Positions 7,781 through 17,199 of a stretch of 64,000 nucleotides of DNA are shown here, piece after piece. Numbering within the stretch: position 1 is the first letter of the stretch; the number at the start of each line of letters is the position of its first letter. Location of the stretch: assembly GCF_034044715.1 (NCBI RefSeq), contig NZ_JAXCLW010000004.1, positions 186,001-250,000 on the forward strand. Direction: 5' to 3'. Position numbers and translations under genes: made by a program. The notes under the pieces were generated by a model that saw only the letters and a program-made list of their open reading frames with translations, did no database searches and was not told the DNA's origin. The stretch is from Dongia_B soli. Lineage in GTDB: Bacteria; Pseudomonadota; Alphaproteobacteria; Dongiales; Dongiaceae.

Positions 7781-9190
7781 ATGGCAAGCGCCAAGCAGAA
7801 GGCCACGACGCGCCTCGAAAGTGATTCCTTCGGCCCGATCGAGGTGCCCGCCGATATGCTGTGGGGAGCGCAGACACAGCGTTCGTTGCAGAATTTCAAA
7901 ATCGGCGGCGAGCGCATGCCCGTGCCGTTGATCCGCGCTTATGGCCTGCTGAAACAAGCGGCGGCGGAAGCCAATATGAAGGCGGGCAAGCTCGACAAGA
8001 AAATCGGCAAGGCGATCGCCCAGGCCTCCGCGGAAGTCGCTGCGGGCGAATTGGACGGGCATTTCCCCCTGGTCGTCTGGCAGACCGGCTCGGGTACCCA
8101 GACTAACATGAATGCCAATGAAGTCATTGCCAACCGCGCCAACGAGCTGATGGGCGGCAAGCGTGGCGAGAAGAAGCCGGTCCATCCCAACGACCAGGTG
8201 AATTACGGGCAGTCTTCCAATGACAGCTTCCCGACGGCCATGCATATCGCCGCTGTCCAGCAGGTCCAGCAAAGCGTCCTGCCGGCGCTTACTTATCTGC
8301 AGAAAGCCCTCGACAAGAAGGCGAAAGAATTTGCCAAGATCATCAAGATCGGCCGGACCCATCTGCAGGATGCGACGCCAGTCACCCTTGGCCAGGAATT
8401 CTCGGGTTATGCCATGCAGGTGAAGCTGGGCATCGACCGGATCAAAGCGACCCTGCCGCGTCTTTATGCGCTGGCTCAGGGCGGTACCGCGGTTGGCACC
8501 GGCCTTAACGCTGCAAAGGGCTTCGATAAGGCCTTCTGCGCTGAATTGAAGAAGCTCACCGGCCTTCCTTTCGCCCCGGCTGCCAATAAGTTCGAAGCCC
8601 TGGCGGCGCATGACGCAATGGTGGAAATTTCCGGCGCCTATAACGTGCTCGCCGCTTCGTTGATGAAGATCGCCAATGACGTGCGATTGCTGGGATCGGG
8701 CCCGCGCTCGGGCCTTGCCGAACTCAACCTACCGGAGAATGAGCCCGGGTCGTCGATCATGCCGGGCAAAGTCAACCCGACCCAGTGCGAAGCGATGACC
8801 ATGGTTTGCGCGCAGGTCATGGGTAATCACGTCACCGTGACGGTGAGCGGTGCGACCGGCCATCTGGAACTAAATGTCTTCAAACCCGTCATCATCTATA
8901 ATGTCCTGCAGTCGGGCCGCTTGCTGGCCGATGCGGCGATGAGCTTCACGGACAACTGCGTGGTCGGCATTACGCCGAATCTGCCCCGGATCAAGCAATC
9001 GCTGGAACAGTCGTTGATGCTGGTGACGGCACTCAATACCCATATCGGCTATGACAATGCGGCGAAGATCGCCAAGAAAGCCCATAAGGAGGGCAGCAGC
9101 CTGAAGGAAGCGGGCATCGCGCTCGGCTTGCTGACGGCGGAGCAGTTCGACAAATGGGTTCGCCCGGCCGATATGCTGGGTCCGAAATAA
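7781..9190 (+). CDS. fumC: Class II fumarate hydratase
   Basis: 469 aa, the standard size. It interconverts fumarate and malate in the TCA cycle as an iron-independent homotetramer. Visible signatures are DSFGPIEVPADMLWGAQTQR at the N-terminus, SGTQTNMNANEV, the QSSNDSFPTAMH helix, GRTHLQDATP with the catalytic His, and the superfamily signature GSSIMPGKVNPTQ. A good Shine-Dalgarno (AAGGAG) lies 9 bp before the ATG. The 203-bp gap from sspB suggests its own promoter. Confidence 0.97.
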   Translation: MASAKQKATTRLESDSFGPIEVPADMLWGAQTQRSLQNFKIGGERMPVPLIRAYGLLKQAAAEANMKAGKLDKKIGKAIAQASAEVAAGELDGHFPLVVWQTGSGTQTNMNANEVIANRANELMGGKRGEKKPVHPNDQVNYGQSSNDSFPTAMHIAAVQQVQQSVLPALTYLQKALDKKAKEFAKIIKIGRTHLQDATPVTLGQEFSGYAMQVKLGIDRIKATLPRLYALAQGGTAVGTGLNAAKGFDKAFCAELKKLTGLPFAPAANKFEALAAHDAMVEISGAYNVLAASLMKIANDVRLLGSGPRSGLAELNLPENEPGSSIMPGKVNPTQCEAMTMVCAQVMGNHVTVTVSGATGHLELNVFKPVIIYNVLQSGRLLADAAMSFTDNCVVGITPNLPRIKQSLEQSLMLVTALNTHIGYDNAAKIAKKAHKEGSSLKEAGIALGLLTAEQFDKWVRPADMLGPK

Positions 9191-9211
9191 GGCAAACCCA
9201 ACGATGCGCAG

Positions 9212-9481
9212 ATGACAGAGCGGCCGCCTACCAGGATGGAGAAGCATTCGGTGACCATAGCCGGTCACAAGACGAGCTTCACCCTGGAGGCGGCCTTCTG
9301 GGATGCGCTCAAGAACATTGCCGAGAAGCACGGACGATCAGTTGCGCAACTGGTTGCCAGGGTCGACCAGCAGCGGGGTTCTGCCGGCTCCGAGACGCCC
9401 CCAAATCTCTCCAGCGCCCTGCGCGTTTTCGTCCTGCAACAACTTCAGGAAACAGAGCAGCAGCATGGCAACGAGCCTTGA
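9212..9481 (+). CDS. Ribbon-helix-helix domain protein
   Basis: 89 aa (or 81 aa from the internal ATG at 9236). The segment KHSVTIAGHKTSFTLEAAFW followed by a helix with LKNIAEKHGRSVAQLVARVD is the ribbon-helix-helix fold of small alphaproteobacterial RHH proteins. The C-terminus has SALRVFVLQQLQE, also conserved. It is probably a dimeric DNA-binding protein with unknown target. It lies 21 bp after fumC and overlaps the acetyltransferase start by 17 bp, so the three may be co-transcribed. Confidence 0.75.
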   Translation: MTERPPTRMEKHSVTIAGHKTSFTLEAAFWDALKNIAEKHGRSVAQLVARVDQQRGSAGSETPPNLSSALRVFVLQQLQETEQQHGNEP

Positions 9482-10049
9482 CCGGCTGCCGTCCCCTTTG
9501 CCCTTGGTTGCTCGCCTGATCGGCGAAAACGACCTGACCGCGCATGATCGGCAGAATATCCGCAGCCTGCTGATCGCTGCCTTTCCACAGCATCAGCATC
9601 TCTGGACACAGCAGGATTCCTGGGGTGGGCCATCGGAATACCGCCTGCTGCTGATGGAGCGGACCGGTCGCGTGGCAGCGCATCTTGGCTTTGCCCGGCG
9701 GCTGATTAAGGTCGGCGAGACGACGCTGTTGATCGCCGGGATCGGCGCTGTCGCCGTCCTGCCAGATCTGCAGGGCCAGCAGGTCGGCAAGCAGTTGCTG
9801 CGCAACCTGCGGCAACTTCTCTGCACTGACCTGCCGGTCGATTTCGGCTTTCTGCAATGCCGTGATGCGGTGGTCGGCTTCTATGACAAAGCCGGCTTCA
9901 GCCGGGTTGCCCAGCAGGTCCGCAGCTTCGATCCGGATAAGAGGCTTTGGCAGATCGATGACGCTGCGGCCATGGTGCTACCGGTCGGGGCATCAATCGA
10001 TGCTTGGCCGGCGCATGGCATCGTCGATCTCATGGGCATGCCCTGGTGA
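9465..10049 (+). CDS. GNAT-family N-acetyltransferase
   Basis: 194 aa from the ATG at 9465, inside the end of the RHH gene. GIGAVAVLPDLQGQQVGKQLL is the GNAT motif A (acetyl-CoA pyrophosphate loop, Q/RxxGxG-like QQVGKQ), and the later FYDKAGF is the motif B end. The N-terminal QHQHLWTQQDSWGGPSEYRL resembles NodA/hemolysin-type acyltransferase neighbours. The substrate is unknown. Confidence 0.75.
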   Translation: MATSLDRLPSPLPLVARLIGENDLTAHDRQNIRSLLIAAFPQHQHLWTQQDSWGGPSEYRLLLMERTGRVAAHLGFARRLIKVGETTLLIAGIGAVAVLPDLQGQQVGKQLLRNLRQLLCTDLPVDFGFLQCRDAVVGFYDKAGFSRVAQQVRSFDPDKRLWQIDDAAAMVLPVGASIDAWPAHGIVDLMGMPW

Positions 10050-10075
10050 ATTGCGGCATGTCCCCAATGCCCATC

Positions 10076-13000
10076 TTATTGAGATTGTTGCTCAGGTGCC
10101 GGTTCAGCGGGTGCCGGTTCAGCGGGCGCCGGTTCGCTCGCCGCCGGCTGATTGCTGGACGCCGGTTCATTACCGGGTGTTGATTGACTTGGCGTTTCCG
10201 CCGGCGCGGATTGCGGCGCCGGTACTTGTTCCTTGTCCTTTTTCTTCTTCTTTTTACCGAAGGGCAATTCGATCGCGCCGAGCCCCGGCACCTCGACCGT
10301 CGGCTTCTTCGACACACTGCTTTGCGGCGTAGCGCCTTCAGCCGGCACCGAATTGTTCGGTTGGACGCCCAACTTCTTTAGCAGTTTCTCACCGCCCGGC
10401 AATTTCTCGAGCGCATCCGGCTGCACCTTCCCGCTGTTGTCGATCCCCAACAGGCCGCCGGCGCCGGCTGCGCCATTGCTGGCGAAACTGGGCCGCGGAT
10501 TGCTAAGCGGGCCTTCGAGATTGACGCTCATGAAGGCCTTGTCGGCATTGGCGCCGAAAAGATCGACCAGCATTTTTGAGAAGGCCATGGCCGCGAGATC
10601 GATCTGACCTTTCGCCATGCCGTGCGCTTTCGGATTGGTGAAGGCGAAATCCTGGGTATCGAGCACGCCCTTGGCAATGTTGAAACTGCCCTTCAAGGCA
10701 TTATCGACGCCTGTGAAATTGCCGAGGATGCCGTTAATGGTGTCGGTCAGGCTTTGCACCTGCTTCACCTTCTTGCCAAGCACGTCCAGCAAGGCAGAAC
10801 CGAGCTTCTGCTCGACCTTGCCGATGATCTTAAGCGTACCATCGAGATTGCCCTTGCCGGTGAGCGAACGCACCAGCGCCGCTTGGCTGTCACCACTGCC
10901 AAGCAGATCGAGATTGAGCGACACCGGTCCTTTAACCTGACTGCCGGCAATGCCGCCGCCCATTACCTGGCCGATCTGGATCTTGTCCACCGCTACCTTG
11001 GCGTCCACTTTCGGCGTACCGCGGCCATTCACCGTGGTGCCAGACAGATTGAAGCCGCCCCCATAGATCTTGCCGTTCAAGGTCTGCATAGTCAGCAAGC
11101 CGTCCTTGAGGATGATCTTGGCCACCAGATCATCGATCCGCTGGTCCGGCAGGATCAACGATTTCGCCTGGAAGTCGACTGTCGCATCCTGCTTGTCGAG
11201 CATCGAGAGATCGAGTTTCTCCTCCGACCAGACGCCCGCCGGCGCACCGCTGGAGCTTGCTTTGCTGTCGCTCTTGCCGCCGCCCGCGCCACCTTCGGCA
11301 TTTCCCATGAAGGGAATGAGGTTCACCGTGCCGCCGGTGATATTGGCGACGATCTGCGGCCGAGCGCCTGTTGCATCATAGTTGGCGGTGCCGTTCAGCG
11401 AACTGTCGCCCCAGGCAGCGCTCAGCGCGCTCACTTGTGCCTTGTCCGTCGTTCCTGCAGCCTTGGCCGACATCTTCAGCGGGCCGGCCTGCACGCCGGA
11501 ACTTGGCAGATCGGCAAGACGCAGCAGATCGGAGAACTGCGGGTGATCGGCGGTCAAGCTGATATCAAAGGCAATCGGCTTGGCTTTCGCCTGCACCGTT
11601 CCCACCAATGCGGCATTGCCGCCTAGGCCCTGTAGCTTTAGATCGAGTGCCATCTTGTCGGCGCCGCCCTTGAGCGTGCCGCCTATGCCGAGCGCACCGG
11701 CTGCATTGGCTTTGGGGCCACCGAGGCCGGCCAAGCGAAGCAGCGGGCCCGGCTTTTGCGCATTGAGATCGAGCTTCGTATCAACCTGGGGGTTGTCACC
11801 GGAAAGACCGGTCAGCTTGCCGCCGAGCTTGCCACTAGCGCCGACACCGCTGGCCGACAAGCTGACGTCGTAAGTGAGATCGTCGCTGCCGCTTTGCGCC
11901 GTGCCGCTCAGGGCCACGGCACCCAGATCTTCCGCTGCATCCGCCGGCATACCGGCCAGCACCGCCAAAGCGGAGGTATCGCGCGCCCTCAGATCGAAAT
12001 TACTGTTGATCTTCGGAATGCCACCAGCCAGCAAACCGGAGATACCACCTTTCGCACTGCCCTGGGCGCCGATGCCGGCCATGCCGAGATTGACGTCATA
12101 GCTGACGTCATTGGCGTTGCCGCCGGCCTTGCCGCTCAGCGTCAGCGCACCGAATTTGCCTGGTTGTTGTGCACCGGCGCCCGCCATCTGGAAAACATTG
12201 CCGGCATCCTTGGCCGTGATATCGAAATTGGTGTCGAAACGCGGATCGCCTTTGAGGTCGGTCACCTTACCGGTGATGGCGCCTTTGCCGCCGAGGAAGT
12301 CGGCAACGCTGATATCCTTGATGTTGATGGCCCCGCCACCGATGGCGATCAAGGCATGCAGGCCGTTAATCTGCTGCTGGTTCATGGTGAGGGCGCCAAC
12401 CCGCGCCTCAAGATTGGCATTGAGATCGGCCAGAGGCGCGAGCGCCTTCAGCGGATTGCCCGAGGGAGCCGGCTTGGCAGCTGTTTGCGTCGCCGAAGTC
12501 TGTGTTGCGGCAGGCTTCTGATCCGCTTTCGGCAGATAGCCATCGAGATTGAGTTTATCGATCGACAGGCCGATACCAAATCCCATTTGCTGACGCTGCT
12601 TGCCGTCGGGCAAGGCAATGGTCCCGCCACCCTGGATTGTCGATTGGTCCAACTGGACCGTCAGCTCGGTCAGGTCCAGTTGCTGGTTCTTGAAAGCGAT
12701 CTCGCTGGATAAGGCGAAGCTGCGCAGCCGGTCGCCCGGCACTGCATCGACGGCGCCCTTGGCAAAAGCATCGATCAGGGCACGCAGATTGCCGGCATTC
12801 AGCTTGAGGCCGCCGGTAAAAGCGGGCTGGCCCTGATCGGCATAGAGAACGCCGCTCGCCCCCAGGCCTGAAGCGCCCGGCAGCTGGGCCGTCAAGCTCT
12901 TCAACGTCACTTGGCCATTGGTCAGTTGCGCCGAGAGCTTGGTATTGTCGATGGATTGACCTTGATAGACGATCTGCTGCACCGTGACATCGGCGCCGGC

Positions 13001-14173
13001 GGTGATGCCGCTCGGCAAGCTGAAACCGCGGCCGGCCCCGGCCAGATCATTCTGCCCAGTGGGCTTAGTCGCGGGCGTCTCCGCTTCCGCCTTTTTTTCA
13101 CGCCCGCCTGCCGACAGGAGCTTGTCGAGGTCTACCCGGCCGACCGCGACATTGGCCTGGACGGCGATATCTTTGGCGTAATTGGCCGCGAGCGCCGCCT
13201 TGGCCGTCAGATCGCCCAATTGAAACGACAAGGACGGCACTGTCGCCGAGGCGCTGCCCGCCGTGACATCGCCATTCAGCGAGAAGGGTTCTGCCAGTAG
13301 GGGTGGCTGCACGGCTGATTTATCGCCACCGGGCAAAGCCGCCAGCAGCTTGGCAACGCTGTCACCTTTCCCACTGAGCTTGCCTGTCACGATCGGCTTT
13401 TGCGGATCCGAAGCTGCCCCCAGATCTGCCTGTCCGACGAAACCGAGCGTGGCTGCTGCCTCGCTCACCGCGAGCGAGACATCCACCGGCATCGGCTTGC
13501 CGGTATTCATCTTACCGAGCTTGACCGTGAAGCCGAGCGGGGCGCCGAGCGCGGTCACCCCGCCTTTCGCTTCAAAAGGCCCCTCAAGGCTTTCCATCGA
13601 GAGATCGACATTAATGTTTTCGACCTTCTGCTCCGATCCGCTCGCATCATCGCGGTAGATCAGCGTACCGTCTTCGATCGAGGCACTGTCGACCGCGATG
13701 TTCATGCCGGCGGATGCCGCCGTTTCCTTCGTCGCGTCGCCGGCGGCTTTCTTGGTCTCACCCGGTGAGGCATTCGGCTCGCCAGCCGGCTTGATCTGCC
13801 AATTGGCGCCGCCATCGCGCAGCTTCTCCAGCAGGATCACCGGCTTGCTCAGCACCACTTCCCTGATTTGCACATTGCCGGAAATTAACGGCAGCAGCGC
13901 CACTTTCACCTTAGCCTGTTCCAGGGTCACCATGTCGGGCTGGCTGGCGCCGGGTGCATTGCCGAACTTCACGCCTTCGATCGAAACAGCCGGCATTGGC
14001 AGCAGCGAGAGCGAAATATCACCAGTGATGGTGAGGTCGCGGCCAGTGGCTTCCTTCGCCTTCTGCGCGATCAGGCCTTTATAGTTGTTGAGGTTTACGA
14101 ACATCGGCGCGACCAGCGCAATCACCACGAGACCGCCAATCACCGCCGCGGCAATTTTAACGCCTTTGTTCAT
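10076..14173 (-). CDS. AsmA-family outer-membrane/lipid homeostasis protein
   Basis: About 1365 aa from MNKGVKIAAAVIGGLVV at 14173; a longer frame to 14251 lacks a convincing start. One N-terminal membrane helix is followed by the AsmA N-terminal domain (LNNYKGLIAQKAKEATGRDL, then LPMPAVSIEGVKFGNAPG). Next come many repeating beta-rich segments (SLDGT/GKxT-type) and the conserved AsmA C-terminal part near NLDLLGSGDSQAALVRSLTG. The tail (last about 100 aa) is a KKKKK stretch and Pro/Ala/Glu repeats. AsmA-like proteins are bridge-like proteins proposed to move phospholipid between membranes. At this size it resembles the larger members of the family. It is divergent from the DUF4169 gene and convergent with the GNAT gene. 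Confidence 0.85.
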   Translation of the reverse strand: MNKGVKIAAAVIGGLVVIALVAPMFVNLNNYKGLIAQKAKEATGRDLTITGDISLSLLPMPAVSIEGVKFGNAPGASQPDMVTLEQAKVKVALLPLISGNVQIREVVLSKPVILLEKLRDGGANWQIKPAGEPNASPGETKKAAGDATKETAASAGMNIAVDSASIEDGTLIYRDDASGSEQKVENINVDLSMESLEGPFEAKGGVTALGAPLGFTVKLGKMNTGKPMPVDVSLAVSEAAATLGFVGQADLGAASDPQKPIVTGKLSGKGDSVAKLLAALPGGDKSAVQPPLLAEPFSLNGDVTAGSASATVPSLSFQLGDLTAKAALAANYAKDIAVQANVAVGRVDLDKLLSAGGREKKAEAETPATKPTGQNDLAGAGRGFSLPSGITAGADVTVQQIVYQGQSIDNTKLSAQLTNGQVTLKSLTAQLPGASGLGASGVLYADQGQPAFTGGLKLNAGNLRALIDAFAKGAVDAVPGDRLRSFALSSEIAFKNQQLDLTELTVQLDQSTIQGGGTIALPDGKQRQQMGFGIGLSIDKLNLDGYLPKADQKPAATQTSATQTAAKPAPSGNPLKALAPLADLNANLEARVGALTMNQQQINGLHALIAIGGGAINIKDISVADFLGGKGAITGKVTDLKGDPRFDTNFDITAKDAGNVFQMAGAGAQQPGKFGALTLSGKAGGNANDVSYDVNLGMAGIGAQGSAKGGISGLLAGGIPKINSNFDLRARDTSALAVLAGMPADAAEDLGAVALSGTAQSGSDDLTYDVSLSASGVGASGKLGGKLTGLSGDNPQVDTKLDLNAQKPGPLLRLAGLGGPKANAAGALGIGGTLKGGADKMALDLKLQGLGGNAALVGTVQAKAKPIAFDISLTADHPQFSDLLRLADLPSSGVQAGPLKMSAKAAGTTDKAQVSALSAAWGDSSLNGTANYDATGARPQIVANITGGTVNLIPFMGNAEGGAGGGKSDSKASSSGAPAGVWSEEKLDLSMLDKQDATVDFQAKSLILPDQRIDDLVAKIILKDGLLTMQTLNGKIYGGGFNLSGTTVNGRGTPKVDAKVAVDKIQIGQVMGGGIAGSQVKGPVSLNLDLLGSGDSQAALVRSLTGKGNLDGTLKIIGKVEQKLGSALLDVLGKKVKQVQSLTDTINGILGNFTGVDNALKGSFNIAKGVLDTQDFAFTNPKAHGMAKGQIDLAAMAFSKMLVDLFGANADKAFMSVNLEGPLSNPRPSFASNGAAGAGGLLGIDNSGKVQPDALEKLPGGEKLLKKLGVQPNNSVPAEGATPQSSVSKKPTVEVPGLGAIELPFGKKKKKKDKEQVPAPQSAPAETPSQSTPGNEPASSNQPAASEPAPAEPAPAEPAPEQQSQ

Positions 14174-14348
14174 AACGCCCTCTTTCCAACACATTACCCG
14201 CTTTCGCGATTCCATCGTCGCTCTTATGGAGAACGACTCGGCTCGCGACACGGTTTCAAAGACCCTTTCGCGCGGCTATTATCGACATCGGCGAGACACC
14301 GCTGCAAGGTGTCATGCGTCACAACCAGGTGAATTTTACGGGCAGCCG

Positions 14349-14525
14349 ATGGCAGAAATCGTCAATCTGAACCGTTTCCGCAAGGCACAGAAGCGCCAGG
14401 AAGAAACGCGCCAGGCCGAAGCGAATCGGGTCAAATTCGGCCGCACGAAATCAGAAAAGGAAAACGACCGCCGCACCGAAGAGCGTCGGCGGCGGGAGAT
14501 CGACGACAAGAAACTCGACGAGTAA
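14349..14525 (+). CDS. DUF4169 small basic protein
   Basis: 58 aa from the ATG at 14349. MAEIVNLNRFRKAQKRQEE followed by FGRTKSEKENDRR matches the short, highly charged DUF4169 family of alphaproteobacteria. The whole protein is predicted helical with many Arg/Glu. No function is established. In this window it sits upstream of an oxidoreductase gene and is divergent from asmA. Confidence 0.8.
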   Translation: MAEIVNLNRFRKAQKRQEETRQAEANRVKFGRTKSEKENDRRTEERRRREIDDKKLDE

Positions 14526-14583
14526 GTCAACCAGCCTCATCCGACATTTATCGCGACTTCGCTGCCAAAGGGGAGACAGCTTC

Positions 14584-15879
14584 GTGACGTCCTTATTCAC
14601 TGCCGATTACAAAAACCAGCCTTATTGGTGGGAAGCCGCACCGCGCCCGGCGGCCGATACGCAATCATTGCCAACCGATATCGACGTCCTGATCATCGGC
14701 GCGGGGTATACCGGCTTGATGGCTGGCATCCAGACAGCGCGCGGCGGAAGATCGACCTTGATCATCGATGCCGAAGCCGCCGGCTGGGGCTGTTCCAGCC
14801 GCAATGGCGGACAGGTCTCCACCAGCATCAAGCCGAGCTTCAGTGAACTTTCAGGACGCCACAACGAGGAAACCGCCTTCGCCATCCGCCGGGAAGGCAT
14901 CCGGGCCCTGGAGTATATTGGCGACCTGATCCGGAGCGAGAAGCTGGATTGCGACTGGGAGCAGGTGGGCCGGTTCCATGCGGCGCATAACGAAAAGCAA
15001 TTCGCCGCTTTGGCACAGGTTGCCGAGAACCAGACGAAGGGACTGGAAGTGCCGGTCGAAATCATCACCCGCGCGGAACAGCGCCGCGAGATCGGCAGCG
15101 ACTATTATCACGGCGGCCTGGTCTATCCCAAGCATGCCGCTCTGCATCCCGGCAAATATCATCTTGAATTGCTGCGGCTCGCCCGACAGGCCGGCGTTCA
15201 GGTGATCAGCCATTGCGCTGCGCGCAATATCGAGCGACAAAGCTCGGGTTTCCGCGTCACCACCGCCCATGGGCTGGTCCGCGCGCGGGACGTGGTGATT
15301 GCCACCAACGGCTATACCGGGCCCCTCTCGCCCTGGCAGCGCCGGCGCGTCATTCCGATTGGCAGCTATATCATCGCTACCGAACCGCTCGCTCCGGAAG
15401 TTGCCCGTGACGTGGCGCCGACCAACAGAGTCATGAGTGACAGCCGTCGCGTCGTCTTCTATTACCGGCTGTCCCCCGACAAGCAACGCATGCTTTTCGG
15501 CGGCCGCGTTGCCTTCTCGGAAACTGATCCGCAAGTGAGCGCGCCGCGCCTGCATCATTGGATGAGCGGCATCTTCCCGCAGCTAAGGCAAAGCAGGATC
15601 AGCCATTCCTGGATGGGCTTCGTCGCTTATACCTTCGATACCCTGCCCCATATCGGCACCCAGGACGGCCTGCATTACTGCATGGGCTATTGCGGCTCGG
15701 GCGTATCGCTGGCGACCTATTTCGGCATGCGCCTGGGTCAAAAGGTGTTGGGAACCGCCGAAGGCAAGACGGCGCTCGACAATGTGCCGTTCCAGACCAG
15801 GCCGTTCTATAGCGGCGACCCCTGGTTCCTGGCGCCGTCGGTCATGTGGTACCGCTTCCTCGACAGTTTGCCGATCTGA
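14584..15879 (+). CDS. FAD-dependent amine oxidoreductase, gamma-glutamylputrescine oxidase-like
   Basis: 431 aa with a GTG start preceded by GGGGAG. It is a DAO-fold flavoprotein: the Rossmann motif VLIIGAGYTGLMAGIQTA binds FAD near residue 35. The N-terminal segment with YKNQPYWWEAAPRP and the C-terminal GYCGSGVSLATYFG are typical of the PuuB/OrdL group. The expected reaction is oxidation of gamma-glutamylputrescine or a related amine to the aldehyde. A gamma-glutamyl-GABA hydrolase-like gene lies about 600 bp downstream, supporting a polyamine-catabolic role. Substrate is an inference. Confidence 0.8.
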   Translation: MTSLFTADYKNQPYWWEAAPRPAADTQSLPTDIDVLIIGAGYTGLMAGIQTARGGRSTLIIDAEAAGWGCSSRNGGQVSTSIKPSFSELSGRHNEETAFAIRREGIRALEYIGDLIRSEKLDCDWEQVGRFHAAHNEKQFAALAQVAENQTKGLEVPVEIITRAEQRREIGSDYYHGGLVYPKHAALHPGKYHLELLRLARQAGVQVISHCAARNIERQSSGFRVTTAHGLVRARDVVIATNGYTGPLSPWQRRRVIPIGSYIIATEPLAPEVARDVAPTNRVMSDSRRVVFYYRLSPDKQRMLFGGRVAFSETDPQVSAPRLHHWMSGIFPQLRQSRISHSWMGFVAYTFDTLPHIGTQDGLHYCMGYCGSGVSLATYFGMRLGQKVLGTAEGKTALDNVPFQTRPFYSGDPWFLAPSVMWYRFLDSLPI

Positions 15880-15883
15880 GGCA

Positions 15884-16360
15884 TTAGCGCTTCGCGCGGA
15901 AAAAGCTGCGCAGCATCTCCGCGCTACGTCCCTCATCCAGCCCACCGAAGACCTGCGGCCGATGATGGCAGGTGGGCTGGGTGAATATCCGAGGACCGTG
16001 TTCGATGCCGCCGCCCTTCGGGTCGCTGGCGGCGTAGATGACCCGGCGCAAGCGGGCGAAGGCGATGGCGGTGGCACACATCGGGCATGGTTCGAGGGTG
16101 ACATAGAGGTCGGCCATCGGCAGCCGTTTCTCGCCACTCGCCATGGCGGCCCGCCGGATCACCAGCAGTTCCGCATGGGCGGTCGGGTCCTGCCATTCCT
16201 CGACCCGGTTGTGATCGGCGGCCAGGATAGTACCGGTCACGCTATCGACCAGGACCGCGCCGATCGGCACCTCGTCCCGCCCAGCAGCCAGTTCCGCCTG
16301 ACGGAAAGCCAGGGCCATGAAATCCCCGGCCTGCCGTTCTGTATCACTTTCTTTCGTCAT
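15884..16360 (-). CDS. tadA: tRNA-specific adenosine deaminase TadA-like
   Basis: 158 aa CMP/dCMP-type deaminase. HAELLVIRRAA supplies the zinc His and the catalytic Glu, and EPCPMCATAI the two zinc Cys. VPIGAVLVD and the C-terminal helical end fit TadA, which makes inosine at tRNA-Arg position 34. Alternatively it could be a guanine-type or other nucleoside deaminase, but the signature spacing and length favour TadA. It is convergent with the oxidoreductase gene, whose stop is 4 bp away. Confidence 0.82.
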   Translation of the reverse strand: MTKESDTERQAGDFMALAFRQAELAAGRDEVPIGAVLVDSVTGTILAADHNRVEEWQDPTAHAELLVIRRAAMASGEKRLPMADLYVTLEPCPMCATAIAFARLRRVIYAASDPKGGGIEHGPRIFTQPTCHHRPQVFGGLDEGRSAEMLRSFFRAKR

Positions 16361-16482
16361 AGCGGCATTGAGCGCAGGCCGCCCGGCCGGGTCAAGCCCC
16401 GCTTTTCCGCGCCCCGCCTTCCGTTCCCTTCATCCCGGGCTCCCATTGTGCTTCCCGGCCAGTTATGGTTTAGCTTGGCGTT

Positions 16483-17199
16483 ATGAAAACGACCGCACCC
16501 TTGATCGGACTGACCCTCGACGCTGACGCACCGAGCGGTTTGTCGAAATTCGCCCGGTACAGCATCCGCGAGAATTATTGCGGATCAGTTGCCGCTGCCG
16601 GCGGCCTGCCCGTCTGCCTGCCGCATGGTATCGATGCCCTGGATGCTCTTGCCGACCGGTTAGATGGGTTGGTAGTGACGGGGGGCGCCTTCGATATCGA
16701 TCCCAGCCTCTATGGCGACACCTCGCGTCATGTCACCGTGGCGACCAAGGAAGGCCGCACCAACTTCGAATGGGCAATCACCAGGGCGATGCTGGAGCGC
16801 GACAAACCAGTCCTCGGCATCTGCGGCGGCGAGCAATTGCTGAATGTCATGCTTGGCGGTAGCCTGATCCAGCATATCGAAGACGCCGTTCAAGGCAGCG
16901 TCCTGCACGAGCAGCCCAATCCGCGCAATACGGCAGGGCATACTGTCAAGGTAACCGCAGGCAGCCTACTTCATCGGATCTGCGGCACCGATCGCCTCAT
17001 GGTCAACAGCGCTCATCACCAGGCAGTGCGCGCCGCCGGTCCCGACATCGTCGTCAATGCCGTGGCAGAAGACGGCGTCATCGAGGGCATCGAAGACCCG
17101 CGCAAGAAGTTCTGTCTCGGCGTGCAGTGGCATCCGGAATTCATCGTCGGGCCGGGCGATGCCAAGATCATCGATGCGTTTGTCGCGGCGGCGCGCTGA
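16483..17199 (+). CDS. Gamma-glutamyl-gamma-aminobutyrate hydrolase-like class I glutamine amidotransferase
   Basis: 238 aa peptidase C26/PuuD-like. LVVTGGAFDIDPSLYG is the N-terminal signature, GICGGEQLLNV carries the nucleophilic Cys, and QWHPEF gives the catalytic His and Glu. Enzymes of this type hydrolyse gamma-glutamyl-GABA, the last step of the Puu putrescine route. The PuuB-like oxidase nearby agrees with that. The stop overlaps the next ATG (TGATG), so it is coupled to the pseudouridine synthase. Confidence 0.82.
   Translation: MKTTAPLIGLTLDADAPSGLSKFARYSIRENYCGSVAAAGGLPVCLPHGIDALDALADRLDGLVVTGGAFDIDPSLYGDTSRHVTVATKEGRTNFEWAITRAMLERDKPVLGICGGEQLLNVMLGGSLIQHIEDAVQGSVLHEQPNPRNTAGHTVKVTAGSLLHRICGTDRLMVNSAHHQAVRAAGPDIVVNAVAEDGVIEGIEDPRKKFCLGVQWHPEFIVGPGDAKIIDAFVAAAR

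Noticed and set aside
7613..8611. 332-aa minus-strand frame opposite fumC
   Set aside because: Antisense to a firm fumC; no domain.
10622..12712. Long + strand frames opposite the AsmA gene (10622-11626, 11756-12712)
   Set aside because: Antisense shadows of a GC-rich, repetitive gene; translations show no domain.
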